From: Blastobasis lacticolella | Lineage: Eukaryota > Arthropoda > Insecta > Lepidoptera > Blastobasidae | Direction of reading: 5' to 3' | Length of the DNA stretch: 64,000 nucleotides | Assembly (NCBI GenBank): GCA_905147135.1 | Contig: LR990051.1 | Span: 16,087,115-16,151,114 of the forward strand | In this document: in pieces, positions 55,513 through 64,000 of the stretch | How positions within the stretch are numbered: position 1 is the stretch's first letter | How the letters are laid out: every line of letters begins with the position of its first letter | Program-made: the position numbers and the translations under genes | The notes under the pieces: generated by a model | Told to the model about the DNA's origin: nothing | Seen by the model: only the letters and a program-made list of their open reading frames with translations | Databases searched by the model: none

Positions 55513-56479
55513 TATCTGGACTGCAAATTGGAAGTGCTGCGTTTTAAACATTTTGAAGAACAAGATAATAAGTAGATGCAAGTCCCTTCACTTTATTGAA
55601 AATAAAGGATATGCTGCCTGTTTAACATATTAATGTACCTATCCTTTTCATTATTTTTTTTTTTTTGATGACTATGTCGTCTATACTCTATGTCGACTAT
55701 GTCGTGGGCACCAATTCAATTTATTGTGAAGTCATCTAAGCCAACCTGTGAACAATGAAGATGCTTCTGACGATAAGTAAGAAATTCGTAGCATAATATC
55801 ACTTATCTGCAGCTGGGCTGACTTGTTCCGTCCCTGCATTTGCATTTGTGTGTGTGTTGTAGAGATATGTGTTATTAGGTCTCGTATTTAAACTCGGATT
55901 GTACTTTCTGTTTCTGTATATACAATTTTGTCTCTATGTCACATTCACAGAAATGAAACAAAAACAGAATCCATGGTATCTTAAAGAGATGGGGTGCATG
56001 CAAGGTGTGACAATCTCCTTTGTTATACATGACATATACTCCCAAGATCTTACAACACGCGCCGCCATTTCATAGCGATAAAACATATTTTTTCTTGACG
56101 AGAATAATTTATCAATGCCGTCATGAGTATTAAAATGTTGTAAAGATTGCGTTTAAAAAATTAGGAGGAAGTACCTAATAATGATGATTTGTGCAAATTT
56201 CTCATAATTATGTTTTATTCATTTTGGCGTAAATTTTGAACAAAATTACAACGATGTGACTAGTTTTTTTACTGGAAAATTTCCCTAAAAGTGGGGAATT
56301 CTTTATTTCCTGCATTTGTGACTCAGTCAGTCAGATCAGGTTTCTAACGACCCCACAACGGAAGATTTGTCTGATAGCAGCATAAGCCGGGATAAAAGCT
56401 AGGATGATGCGATGAATTTATAGGATATGACCCATACTTTATTGTCTACCTACTCTATTTATGTACGTTACGTACTGCT
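55513..56479. other. Intergenic, mostly unrecognised
   Basis: AT-rich. A LINE RTE tail piece lies at 56370-56412 (taagccgggataaaagctag, then gatgatg). No gene is seen. Confidence 0.4.
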
Positions 56480-56690
56480 ATGATATCCGAACCCGACTCC
56501 GGGATCCGAATACGGAATCCGGAATCTGAATCCGAGTCTGGAAACCGAATCCAGAATTCGAAACCGGTATTCAAAACCGGAATGCGAATCTGATGTCTGT
56601 ATCTGGAATAGGAATCGAGAGTTTGAATTTGAATCCGGAATCCGAGGTTAAAATCTGAATCCGGTATCTGAACACGGCATTTTGAATAGA
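56480..56690. repeat. Degenerate minisatellite of GAATCCG-type hexamers/dodecamers
   Basis: Repeats of ccggaatctgaa and close variants. The minus ORF 56455-56709, rich in FRIRIPDSDSG, is the translation of this repeat rather than a gene. Confidence 0.8.
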
Positions 56691-57144
56691 CTGATACCAT
56701 ATCTTCCACTTGCTAATTATAACTTAAAATTTTAAAATCTGAAATTAAGAATTATTATTTATTTATTATTGTAAAGTTGTATTGCTAACCTAATATATAA
56801 ATTCGAAAAGAGGGCAAGATGGATGATGTGTATAGTAACCCTCAATCACGCACACATATAAAATGGCGGCTATTTGCATGCCTTATACATGATTTAGAGA
56901 CAGGGATTCTGTTTTTGTTTTAATTCTGTGGTCACATCATTATTATTACTACCCATGTTACTCTTCTAGAAGCAGGTATTGAAAGATATAAATTCAGCTA
57001 CTGAATAGAAATATTCCTTTAGAAGAAATTTTTTCAATTTAATATGAAAATATTACAAGCCTGATTTTTTATTTCATCAGGAACTTTATTATAAATTTTT
57101 ATACACATTAACATTTATATTATTCATATTATTAATGTATTTTT

Positions 57145-57250
57145 TGACGATACAGTGTCGGTGGGAGATTATTGGGCACAATGAAACCAGCGTTGTATAA
57201 ACATTATGCTGAGGAGGGTCCACTTTCGCTGGCTTCCCACGAATAATGAT
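57145..57250 (+). mobile_element. LINE 3' tail, family X
   Basis: gtgtcggtgggagattattg, accagcgttgtataaacatt and atgctgagg match the complement of 52860-52912. Confidence 0.55.
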
Positions 57251-57339
57251 ACTGGGAACCCAATAATTGTCTCACTGTTTTAAAACACCGGTACTTAAGT
57301 ACCGATTTTTTAAACATTTGGCGGTGCATGGTAAAATAG

Positions 57340-57560
57340 CCGCCAATGTTGGCAAGCGAAGATGGGGAGAAGGTAGAAAAGGGCGACCGCTGCTGCACGA
57401 GCATCCATATGCACCTGCATCTGGTTGCATCCATGTCTAGCTGCACCTGCTTTCAGCTGCACCCGTGGCCGGCTGTGCCCGGCTGCATCAGCGGCCGGTT
57501 GCGCTCGGCGTGCGTACTGCAGTCGTAGGTACTCGGTGCAGTCACCCGTAATTAGGTATG
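57340..57560. repeat. GC-rich degenerate GCTGCA-type repeat
   Basis: Repeated gctgcac, gcatc and ggctg words keep several frames open (minus 57310-57645, plus 57346-57664). No frame shows a domain. Confidence 0.45.
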
Positions 57561-57660
57561 AAGCGGTCGGTATGACCGAGAAGTTGATAGAACCCTGGGT
57601 GGAGGTGGGTAGCCTATGCAGTCGTATCCGAGCCATGATTAACACAGTCCTAGGGACGCA

Positions 57661-58394
57661 GTAGCCGCTATTGGCGGATGTTTGTTGTTGTCACCGTTAC
57701 TGTTCATAGCCCACTGAGAGAAAATTGTATACACTTTCAGAGATAATGTCGCAAGAAGCGTTGAGGAGAAGAATCGTTAGAGTAAAACTCCAAAATGAGC
57801 TTCCACTAGCAAGCGATTGCAACCACAGAAACCTCAGTTAACTTCGAAAGCGGGTGAATCGGTTGTTGTCAAGACAAAATTGGCCAGATTGTGCAAAACT
57901 ATCCTCGATAGGAAGAGCGTTACAGCAGTGAAAATAAGTTGGCGAGGTTGGTGTTGCCAAACCAAAAATGAAAATAGTAACTACATTACTTTACCCATAT
58001 CCATTAATTAAACATGTGTGTGAGCATACAGAATTAACTTCTCATAATCGTAAATAGAAGAAGAAGGAAGAAAGAAGAGGATGAAGGTTTTAGTAGAAGT
58101 TGAAAAAGTTGTAGAATTGCTTCCTGCAATTTACATAGAAATAATTGAAAAGATACAGCTTGAAATATATGATCTCTCAGTCCTCACAAAGTACCTTCTA
58201 CGGCTGGGAAAATATTAAGTTTTTAAAAATATTTTTGCTTATGAATATTTTCTTGAACTTTTACTATAAATCAAGTTAAACAGCGTTGAGTACAAAAATA
58301 CATTTATTTTTCATTGATCTCTCAGTTCACACAAATGAGATTTGTAATAATGGTTTTACTTTTAATTTAATAAAGAGATCACGGATGTGCATTG
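57661..58394. other. Intergenic, no gene recognised
   Basis: A short plus-strand frame at about 57745 (MSQEALRRRIVRVKLQNELP) ends at a stop 31 codons on, and a nearby ORF at 57817 has no motif. Confidence 0.35.
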
Positions 58395-58490
58395 TCTACT
58401 GGTTGACTGGAAGATAAAGCCTTAATGGCTTTAAGTCCGCCAATTGTATTATTGTGCAATAAAGTTTTAAATAAATAAATAAATAAAAAA
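58395..58490 (+). mobile_element. LINE 3' end
   Basis: ctttaagtccgccaattgta, ttattgtgcaataaagtttt and AAATAAATAAATAAATA: a widespread moth LINE terminus. Confidence 0.75.
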
Positions 58491-58821
58491 TGTGCATCGT
58501 CCCCACGAAAAATATTCCTACCCAGTTTGCAATAAAATTAAGTGGCATAGGTAGTACAGTCGGCAGTCCTTACCTCAATCTACCCCTATTAGACAATGGT
58601 CCGTCCCCGGGTTGTACGCTTATCCATCACTAAAATCACTATACTAGCTCATTTTATACTAATGTTTGAACCAAGGTCGATCAAAATAATCCTTCTGTTT
58701 CAGTTGGATTCGAACTCGCATCCAGTCCTTGAAATGGACCGGACCTGCGTTCCGGTTCGTGAAATCACCGTTCCGTAGCTTCTGGCTCGAAGATTCAAAC
58801 TAGGAAGGTTTTTAGGGTGTT

Positions 58822-58975
58822 CAGGGGGCTTACCATTAGCTCTTATAGCAGGACCTAAACAGAACTGTCTTGCTTAGAACGAGACAGCTCTATATGTGTC
58901 ACATAAGCTTGTTTCTTTCTAAGCAGGGTAATTCTGTTTAGGTCCTGCTATAAGAGCTCATGGAAAGCCCTCAGG
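58822..58975. mobile_element. Palindromic MITE with 27-bp perfect inner arms
   Basis: 58838-58864 and 58932-58958 are exact complements (word tatagcaggacctaaacaga). The outer 16 bases pair less well. Loop about 67 nt, itself partly symmetrical. Confidence 0.8.
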
Positions 58976-59060
58976 TTCCACTGCCCTCGTCAATGGATCC
59001 GCAAACAATTCACGACGCACTATAGATCGTTCGTCACATGTTGTTCACTACCATAGAGTA

Positions 59061-59270
59061 TGATCCGTTTAAACTGACTTGTCTTATTTTGTTAAGGAAA
59101 TTATGTATTTAGATGGATAATGTGCAGTATTAGTTGAAATTCACATTCTATGTGTTTCATGTATAATTCTCGACATCTATACATAATATACGTAGTGTGA
59201 TTGATACGGCAAGTCGTGATTTTAAGCATTGTCTGTTCACCAAATAAGTCCAGTCAGTTTAAACGGATCA
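59061..59270. mobile_element. Tc1/mariner-type MITE, 210 bp
   Basis: Ends tgatccgtttaaactgac and gtcagtttaaacggatca, perfect, flanked by TA on both sides; weaker pairing runs a further 20 bases inward. Confidence 0.8.
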
Positions 59271-59749
59271 TACATTCAATACCCTGCCAAAGTTATTGGT
59301 AATGGATTATTTAGTTCTTATTGGTCCTTGGCAAGGGACAACATACGATGAACGATCAGTAACAACATGGTCTTGATCAATATTGGCACGGACAGCTGAT
59401 ATCTGCATAGCAGACACATGATTAAAATGGTTGTTCGGTGGTGATTACATCGTAGGGGTAAGATTACTGGATTTTAACTATTTGTTTTTGAATATTTCAT
59501 TAAGAGGTTTTATAAATCTGAGATCTGAGACTGAGGAAGCAGATTGCTTACTTTATCACAGCCAATGTTTATAGCATGACTCCAGACACGGACCTCCTCA
59601 GCATCCTTTTTATTATTGCTTATGGAGGCACACAGACTGACGGGACACCTGATAGAAAGCGGCTACCGTCATCCAAAGCATCTGTTGTAGTGCGAAGAAA
59701 AGATTTCGCGAGGGTTGGCTGTATGGTGAATGGATGAATGTATAAAAGG

Positions 59750-60003
59750 TAAGCCGTGTGGTGTCCGGCAGAGTAGAATAGCACCAATCCCTTACACTCG
59801 TGGATGTCGTACAAGGCGACTAAGGTTTTCGAGGCAAAAGATCTAATCTAAGCGGCAGCGTTTTCCATTGTTATATTTATAACACTGCGATCTCCAACCA
59901 GCCTGCCAAGCGTGGAGATTATAGCAATAACCTCCGCTTTCGTGGGAGAGGCCCTAAGTCCTGCAGTGGACTGATATGGGCTGTGATGATGATGATAATG
60001 ATG
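59750..60003 (+). repeat. Interspersed repeat family B, complete
   Basis: gccgtgtggtgtccggcaga, cgtggatgtcgtacaaggcg, cgttttccattgttatattt, gcagtggactgatatgggct and gatgatgatgataatgatga. Best-delimited copy outside the array. Confidence 0.8.
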
Positions 60004-60539
60004 AAAGGTGGATTGAAAAAAATCCTAATAAGTAAGCCAGAAGTCCTTAATTGCTAGAAACTGACACTCGATATGATTATCAGCAATAGACCATCGGTCA
60101 CGTTTGGTATTCAATTATGATCCATGAACAAGGTGTGGCCATCACATTATAAGGTCACCATGACTGTCAGAGAACATAATATCAAGATAACCATATTTAA
60201 TAAAAGTCTATGGATTCGATATAATTGCAATATTATGATGATGACTGTATTTTGTGCATGGAATTGGATATAATTATAATTAAGTAACTCAGTCAACAAT
60301 TATCAAGCAATTACTGAATGATTGATAATTAATAAAAGTAGCTCAGTAATTAAGAGTGAGTAATTAAGTTAAGACTGAGTTTTATCTTCGTATTACTTAT
60401 TTTTGTTATCTACACAATAATTTAAAAAAGAATAAATGCATAACGTAGTAAAGGAAAGAAAAACAAAGAGCAAAGATAGAAAACAATTTAATTAATACAC
60501 TGTCCCACGGTCTCGTGAAATTTATAAAACTCATAATAA

Positions 60540-60680
60540 ACGAACAGCTAGCCTATCTGATAGAAAGTGGTAACTGTCGCACACGACATCTATGACTCAA
60601 CATTACAGGTTTCATGTAATAAAAAATGCAGAACCGCAGATGCGTTGTTATTGTGAGGACTACGTCCAAGGAGCACGGTA
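60540..60680 (-). repeat. Interspersed repeat family E
   Basis: agcctatctgatagaaagtg, cagaaccgcagatgcgttgt and tattgtgaggactacg. Confidence 0.6.
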
Positions 60681-60779
60681 ACCAGTGGAGAAAGCTAGAA
60701 CGGGGGGTACCGCACTCACCGAACATTATGATACACTATTTTAACTCCTGCGGTTAAAAGAAGGGATGATTCATTTAAC

Positions 60780-60925
60780 CTAAGATAAGTTTATACTTAT
60801 CTTATCCTTGGGGTATTCAAATCAAGAGTGAATAGGTATCTTCTAGGCACGCATACTACATCTTCGACCTCATCGTCGCATTCCATCAGGTGAGTTGAGG
60901 TCAAATGCAAGCCTATTGACAATAA
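60780..60925 (+). mobile_element. LINE 3' tail, family F
   Basis: ggggtattcaaatcaagagt (a GVFKSRVNR frame), then catcttcgacctcatcgtcg and caggtgagttgaggtcaaat with a poly(A). Confidence 0.65.
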
Positions 60926-60994
60926 AAAAAAAGCCTGTTTAGCTTTCCACTATTCCCTACATAGGTAGGTCACCATAGGGTCACCGTGCTCCAT

Positions 60995-61190
60995 GACTAC
61001 ATTCAGGCGACTGATTGTGTTATCAAGATCCAATCTGGTCAGCTCCCATGTTAACAGGGTCACGGACGTCAGATGGCAGTCGCTCCACTGTAATTACTTA
61101 ATCTGCCAAATCCGGAATTATGGTTCAAGTCAGACCCTGGCGTCACCTACGCGAGAGCACAACCTGGAGAGTAACGCCAAGATAAATTAT
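60995..61190 (+). mobile_element. SINE-A, 3' half
   Basis: tacattcaggcgactgattg, gatccaatctggtcagctcc, cagtcgctccactgtaatta, cgcgagagcacaacctggag; ends at 61186. Confidence 0.75.
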
Positions 61191-61274
61191 TTGATTACTG
61201 TGCTCCGTGACTACACCATACATGCTGGATTCATTACATCATTACATCTTCTTCATAAGAACTATGGCTTAAAC

Positions 61275-61467
61275 TTAAAGGTCGCGGGCACCCAAAACCC
61301 GATGATTACAAGAGCAGCAAACTGGCAGTTCAGTCTTGATCCTCTCAGGTTTACTCTTCCCGTCTTTGGGCGCCACCAGGACCTCCCAGGAGTTGTACGT
61401 CTGTTTGCACAGCTTCTCGTAGCCAGGCATGTCGGGGAACACGGTGAAACAGTTGCTGTTTGTTTCT
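61275..61467 (-). CDS. spatzle-family paralog, last exon
   Basis: 193 bases: one base completing the split Glu, 63 codons and TAA. Ends LPVCCSCNHRVLGARDL. Five of the knot cysteines lie here. Confidence 0.87.
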
Positions 61468-62418
61468 CTGGAAAGTGGATACAGTAAATTAATACTTAGT
61501 TGATTTTTCTAAATAGGTGTAGTAAACTATATGTTACATATGGTAGCATGACCTCGTGAATAACAAAGTTCATCAAAATAAAAAGACCTTTCTCATAGCA
61601 TTTGCAGCACTCCCGGTGTGGCGCATATCCATGGCGGCGGTGATCATTTACCATCAGGTAACTTGCTTGCTCGTTTGCCTACCACTTTATAATATAAATA
61701 ATAATAACGTTGCTCTTTGAATTGGTAGAACTTTTTCTGTCGCAATGCAACAATGTCTGTACTATTGTGTTTTGGTTTGGAGATTAGGCAAATTTGCAAA
61801 TGTAATTTTGCAAAATTGGAGATAGCGCAAAAATTAAAAATTAATCTCGTTCAAGTAGGTGGGTAAATGTGAGAAATCTAGACCCGAATCAAACCCTACG
61901 AGTCTACCTGGGCGGGTAACTCCCATAAATTCACTGCATTCCTTCCACTTACAACGGTGGTCGTTATGGACCATCTGACATCTGCCTCCTTAGGCAATAA
62001 AACAAGAGAGGCCGCGCGGAAGGAGGACGGTAGGTTGGCACAAACATAGTTTGGTAAAAAAACCACAACGGGGCACCCATCGCCCCCGAGACTATTCAAC
62101 CAGTGTCTGGATCCCGAGTGGCAAGCTCATTGCGGTGCTGAAGTTCGACTAGCCTCAAAGTAAGATATATATGGTTACGCATCCAATTTCCTGACACTGC
62201 GAATGTTGCTTAACCTTGGTTATCGGTCTCGCAAGCGCGTTGCCACTAAGCCAGTGCCGTTTCCTAGTCAAGCAATACCTATGGTAACTATGGTCAATTT
62301 GGCGTGTCACTCACTCGCATTCCTCCAACCGGATCCTTTGTATGTAGTCCTCGTCCGGAGCCTGGATCACGGTCCGCCAGTCGCCGTCCACGCTGCGCAC
62401 CTGGTACAGCGGCTCGTA
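61275..62418 (-). CDS. Second spatzle-family gene, last two exons (5' part outside window)
   Basis: Exons 62315-62418 and 61275-61467, intron 847 bp (gtgagt donor, cttccag acceptor). The upstream exon reads YEPLYQVRSVDGDWRTVIQA, PDEDYIQRIRLEEC plus two bases. The last exon completes a Glu, then ETNSNCFTVFPDMPGYEKLC, KQTYNSWEVLVAPKDGKSKP and ERIKTELPVCCSCNHRVLGA before TAA. This is a Spatzle cystine knot: DW-VI strand, R-EEC, PGY-C-Q and the closing CCSC. The intron falls after the same cysteine and in the same phase (GA/) as in the spatzle gene at 29351-50224. Signal peptide, prodomain and first knot cysteine must lie beyond 64000. Expected secreted ligand for a Toll-family receptor; which paralog group cannot be said from the knot alone. 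Confidence 0.85.
61585..61695 (+). mobile_element. LINE 3' tail in paralog intron
   Basis: gcactcccggtgtggcgcat, ccatggcggcggtgatcatt, taccatcaggtaacttgctt. Confidence 0.6.
61905..62160 (-). repeat. Unclassified repeat shared with 37850-37990
   Basis: The complement of aagctcattgcggtgctgaa and gttcgac occurs at 37855. The minus-strand ORF 61896-62099 may be LINE-derived, but no motif is recognised. Confidence 0.35.
62315..62418 (-). CDS. spatzle-family paralog, penultimate exon
   Basis: 104 bases, phase 0 in, phase 2 out. Acceptor gatttgcag, donor GA/gtgagt. Same size class as spatzle exon 5 (98 bases). Confidence 0.87.
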
Positions 62419-62479
62419 CTGCAAATCAAGTAAGTGCTCCATTAGGTGGGGATTGGGAAAACCGTAACAGGCATTTGCC

Positions 62480-62620
62480 TTTTTGCCGCCAGAGCAACGT
62501 GTTATAGAGGTAGCCAACGCATTGGCGATCCCCTGGTGTTGCTAATGTCTATAGGCAGCCGTGACCACTTTCCATTAGATGGCCCGATAGCCTCTTTACC
62601 TACCGTATGCCGTGAAATAT
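62480..62620 (+). mobile_element. LINE 3' tail, family C
   Basis: gagcaacgtgttatagaggt, gccaacgcattggcgatccc and accactttccattagatggc. Confidence 0.7.
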
Positions 62621-62654
62621 GTTTTAAAATTCTGATCACAGTAGTGGATTTAAA

Positions 62655-62985
62655 AGGTTCACCGTAGAGCATAGGCGTAGCGAGGGGAGGGGTTGAGGGG
62701 GTTCAAACCTCCACGAAATCATTTCACACCGCCTGCGCCGCGTGATCAATCCAGATTGTTGCAGCCAAAATACCAAAATCTTCGCTTATTTTTCGTTTTC
62801 AGTTACTTTTACTACGATTACCCCATATTTTAAGGGGGGGGAGGGAGGTAACGGATCGATATTTATATGTTTTGATCTTGAACCCCCCCCCCCAAAACCA
62901 AAACCTGGCTACGCCCGTGCCGTAGAGCATCGGTTAGTGTTTAACGTACGTAACTCAGAAAAGAGTCATTGGCACATGGCAGCAC
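62655..62985 (-). mobile_element. SINE-A piece interrupted by a hAT-type MITE
   Basis: Left part ttcaccgtagag, right part catcggttagtgtttaacgt and cagaaaagagtcattggcac; the two parts are contiguous in intact SINE-A copies. Confidence 0.75.
62670..62919. mobile_element. hAT-type MITE with 8-bp target duplication
   Basis: Ends CATAGGCGTAGCGAGG and CCTGGCTACGCCCGTG pair with few mismatches. CCGTAGAG flanks both sides (62662-62669, 62920-62927). G- and C-homopolymer runs lie inside the ends. The ORF 62742-63065 crosses it and is not coding. Confidence 0.88.
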
Positions 62986-63284
62986 TAATAATAATAGTAA
63001 TAACGCCTTTTAAGCAGGGACGACACTTTAACTTGCTAGGATCCTCTCTTACAAACCTCTTTTAATGCATAATCAATATCGACTTGCTAAAACAAACCAT
63101 GAGCGCGTCACTTATTTCTACGTGGACGGCCATATGTGATTCCAATCTTGTATCAATACAACCTTGACTTGAGTTAATTTACATAAGTAGCGCTTACAGT
63201 GTATACAATAAGAATAGAATTAATGGAAATATAGTAGAACAATATTAGATCAAAGTAAATAACATAGATATACAAGGATTGCCA

Positions 63285-63500
63285 GAGTGAAGTGGCAGTG
63301 GGCAGGGCACATAGCTCGAAGAACCGATGGCCGATAGGGTAATAAAGTTCTCGAGTGGCGACCACGTATCGGAAGACGCAGCGTGGGTATTCCTGCCACA
63401 AGATAGACCGACGACCTGGTAAAGATAGCAGGTACCAGATGGACGCGTAAAGCACAGGACCTATGCCCAGTAGTGGGCGTCTTCTGGCTGATATGATATG
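63285..63500 (+). mobile_element. RTE-like LINE fragment (RT C-terminus)
   Basis: Plus frames give RVKWQWAGHIARRTDGRWGN, KVLEWRPRIGRRSVGIPATR, WTDDLVKIAGTRWTRKAQDL. This KW-WAGH...GRR-GRP-TRWTDD...W-AQD order is diagnostic. The 3' end tggctgatatgatatgac is the usual tail. Confidence 0.85.
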
Positions 63501-63797
63501 ACTTCCTTTTAAATAGTGTTCTATCAGTTAGATAAATGGCAGAAAGTACGATTTTGCATAGTTGTTGATGTGAAATGGACTCCACATGTTAAAATGACAT
63601 CAATATTGCTTTAAGTTACTCAATTAACAAAAATCCAAAATAAAAGTACACTTGTTTTTGATCCACATTCGTTTAGTGTAAATGCATCGTAATGCGGCAA
63701 GCAAGCATGCCTGATGGTAAACAGTCTCGCGTTGCTGACCACTTAAACCTTTTGACCATCGAACCGTAGAGGTAAGTGTATATAAAGAGTAGGTAAG
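63501..63797. other. Intergenic, nothing recognised
   Basis: AT-rich with a short LINE-tail-like phrase at 63695-63740 (gcaagcatgcctgatggtaa). No exon of the spatzle paralog was found here. Confidence 0.4.
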
Positions 63798-63799
63798 AG

Positions 63800-64000
63800 C
63801 GTCGGTAGTCTGATGGTTAACGGGTCCGACTCGTAACAGAGAGGTGAGTACCAGGTACGTACCCTAGTGTTCCCATGTACCAATTACTCATTTCTGAGTT
63901 GTGAACAGTAGTTGAACACTAACCGATGCTCTTATGGTGAGGGAAAAAAGCCGTGATGTAACCTGCACATTTAGGCGACTGAATGAAACCTGAAACCACG
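63800..64000 (+). mobile_element. SINE-A copy running to the window edge
   Basis: gcgtcggtagtctgatggtt (A-box region), decayed B box, tgtaccaattactcatttct, accgatgctcttatggtgag, cctgcacatttaggcgactg. Confidence 0.8.

Noticed and set aside
57310..57664. Overlapping ORFs of 79-111 codons as a gene
   Set aside because: Both strands are open because of GC-rich GCTGCA-type repetition; no motif, no splice pattern.
62203..62507. Plus-strand ORFs over the spatzle-paralog exon
   Set aside because: Antisense to the exon at 62315-62418; the minus strand has the family motif and splice sites.
62742..63065. 107-codon ORF
   Set aside because: Runs from a hAT-type MITE into a SINE fragment.

Overview
The window reads as a nuclear scaffold from a moth or butterfly. 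It is AT-rich, its genes have GT-AG introns, it is full of tRNA-headed SINEs, LINE 3' ends and short inverted-repeat elements, and it carries an insect Toll-ligand gene. No prokaryotic gene layout, rRNA or CRISPR is present. Nothing was searched against a database; names rest on reading motifs, splice sites and repeats by eye.

Layout. (1) 1-19171 is a tandem array of a large compound unit, four copies long and running off the left edge. Each copy carries a minus-strand ORF with a C2H2-like finger and an ING-type PHD finger. Copies 3 and 4 encode 155 residues, copy 2 is intact from an inner Met, and copy 1 is cut by the window edge. The unit is itself an older duplication: a broken PHD relic and a 1.1 kb Harbinger-like foldback element sit in its other half. 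Copy 2 lacks that half, and copy 3 has an extra 3 kb block. (2) 19172-21321 holds MITEs, a full-length SINE with a 21-bp target duplication and a LINE tail. (3) 21322-22502 is a two-exon gene for a divergent CutA-like protein. A duplicated, broken copy lies at 25011-26980, and a 0.93 kb giant inverted repeat separates them. (4) 29351-50224, minus strand, is a complete six-exon spatzle gene (311 residues; signal peptide, prodomain, predicted 108-residue cystine-knot ligand). Its introns hold many SINEs, MITEs and LINE fragments. (5) 54961-55512 is the remnant of a THAP-type zinc-finger gene. (6) 61275-62418, minus strand, holds the last two coding exons of a second spatzle-family gene whose 5' part lies beyond the right edge.

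How it fits together. The two spatzle genes share strand and the position and phase of an intron inside the knot domain, which suggests an old tandem duplication of Toll ligands. CutA-like is a separate housekeeping-type family that has also duplicated and decayed. The PHD array looks like a lineage-specific expansion; whether it is a multicopy host gene, a satellite carrying a gene, or cargo of an unknown transposon cannot be settled from sequence alone.
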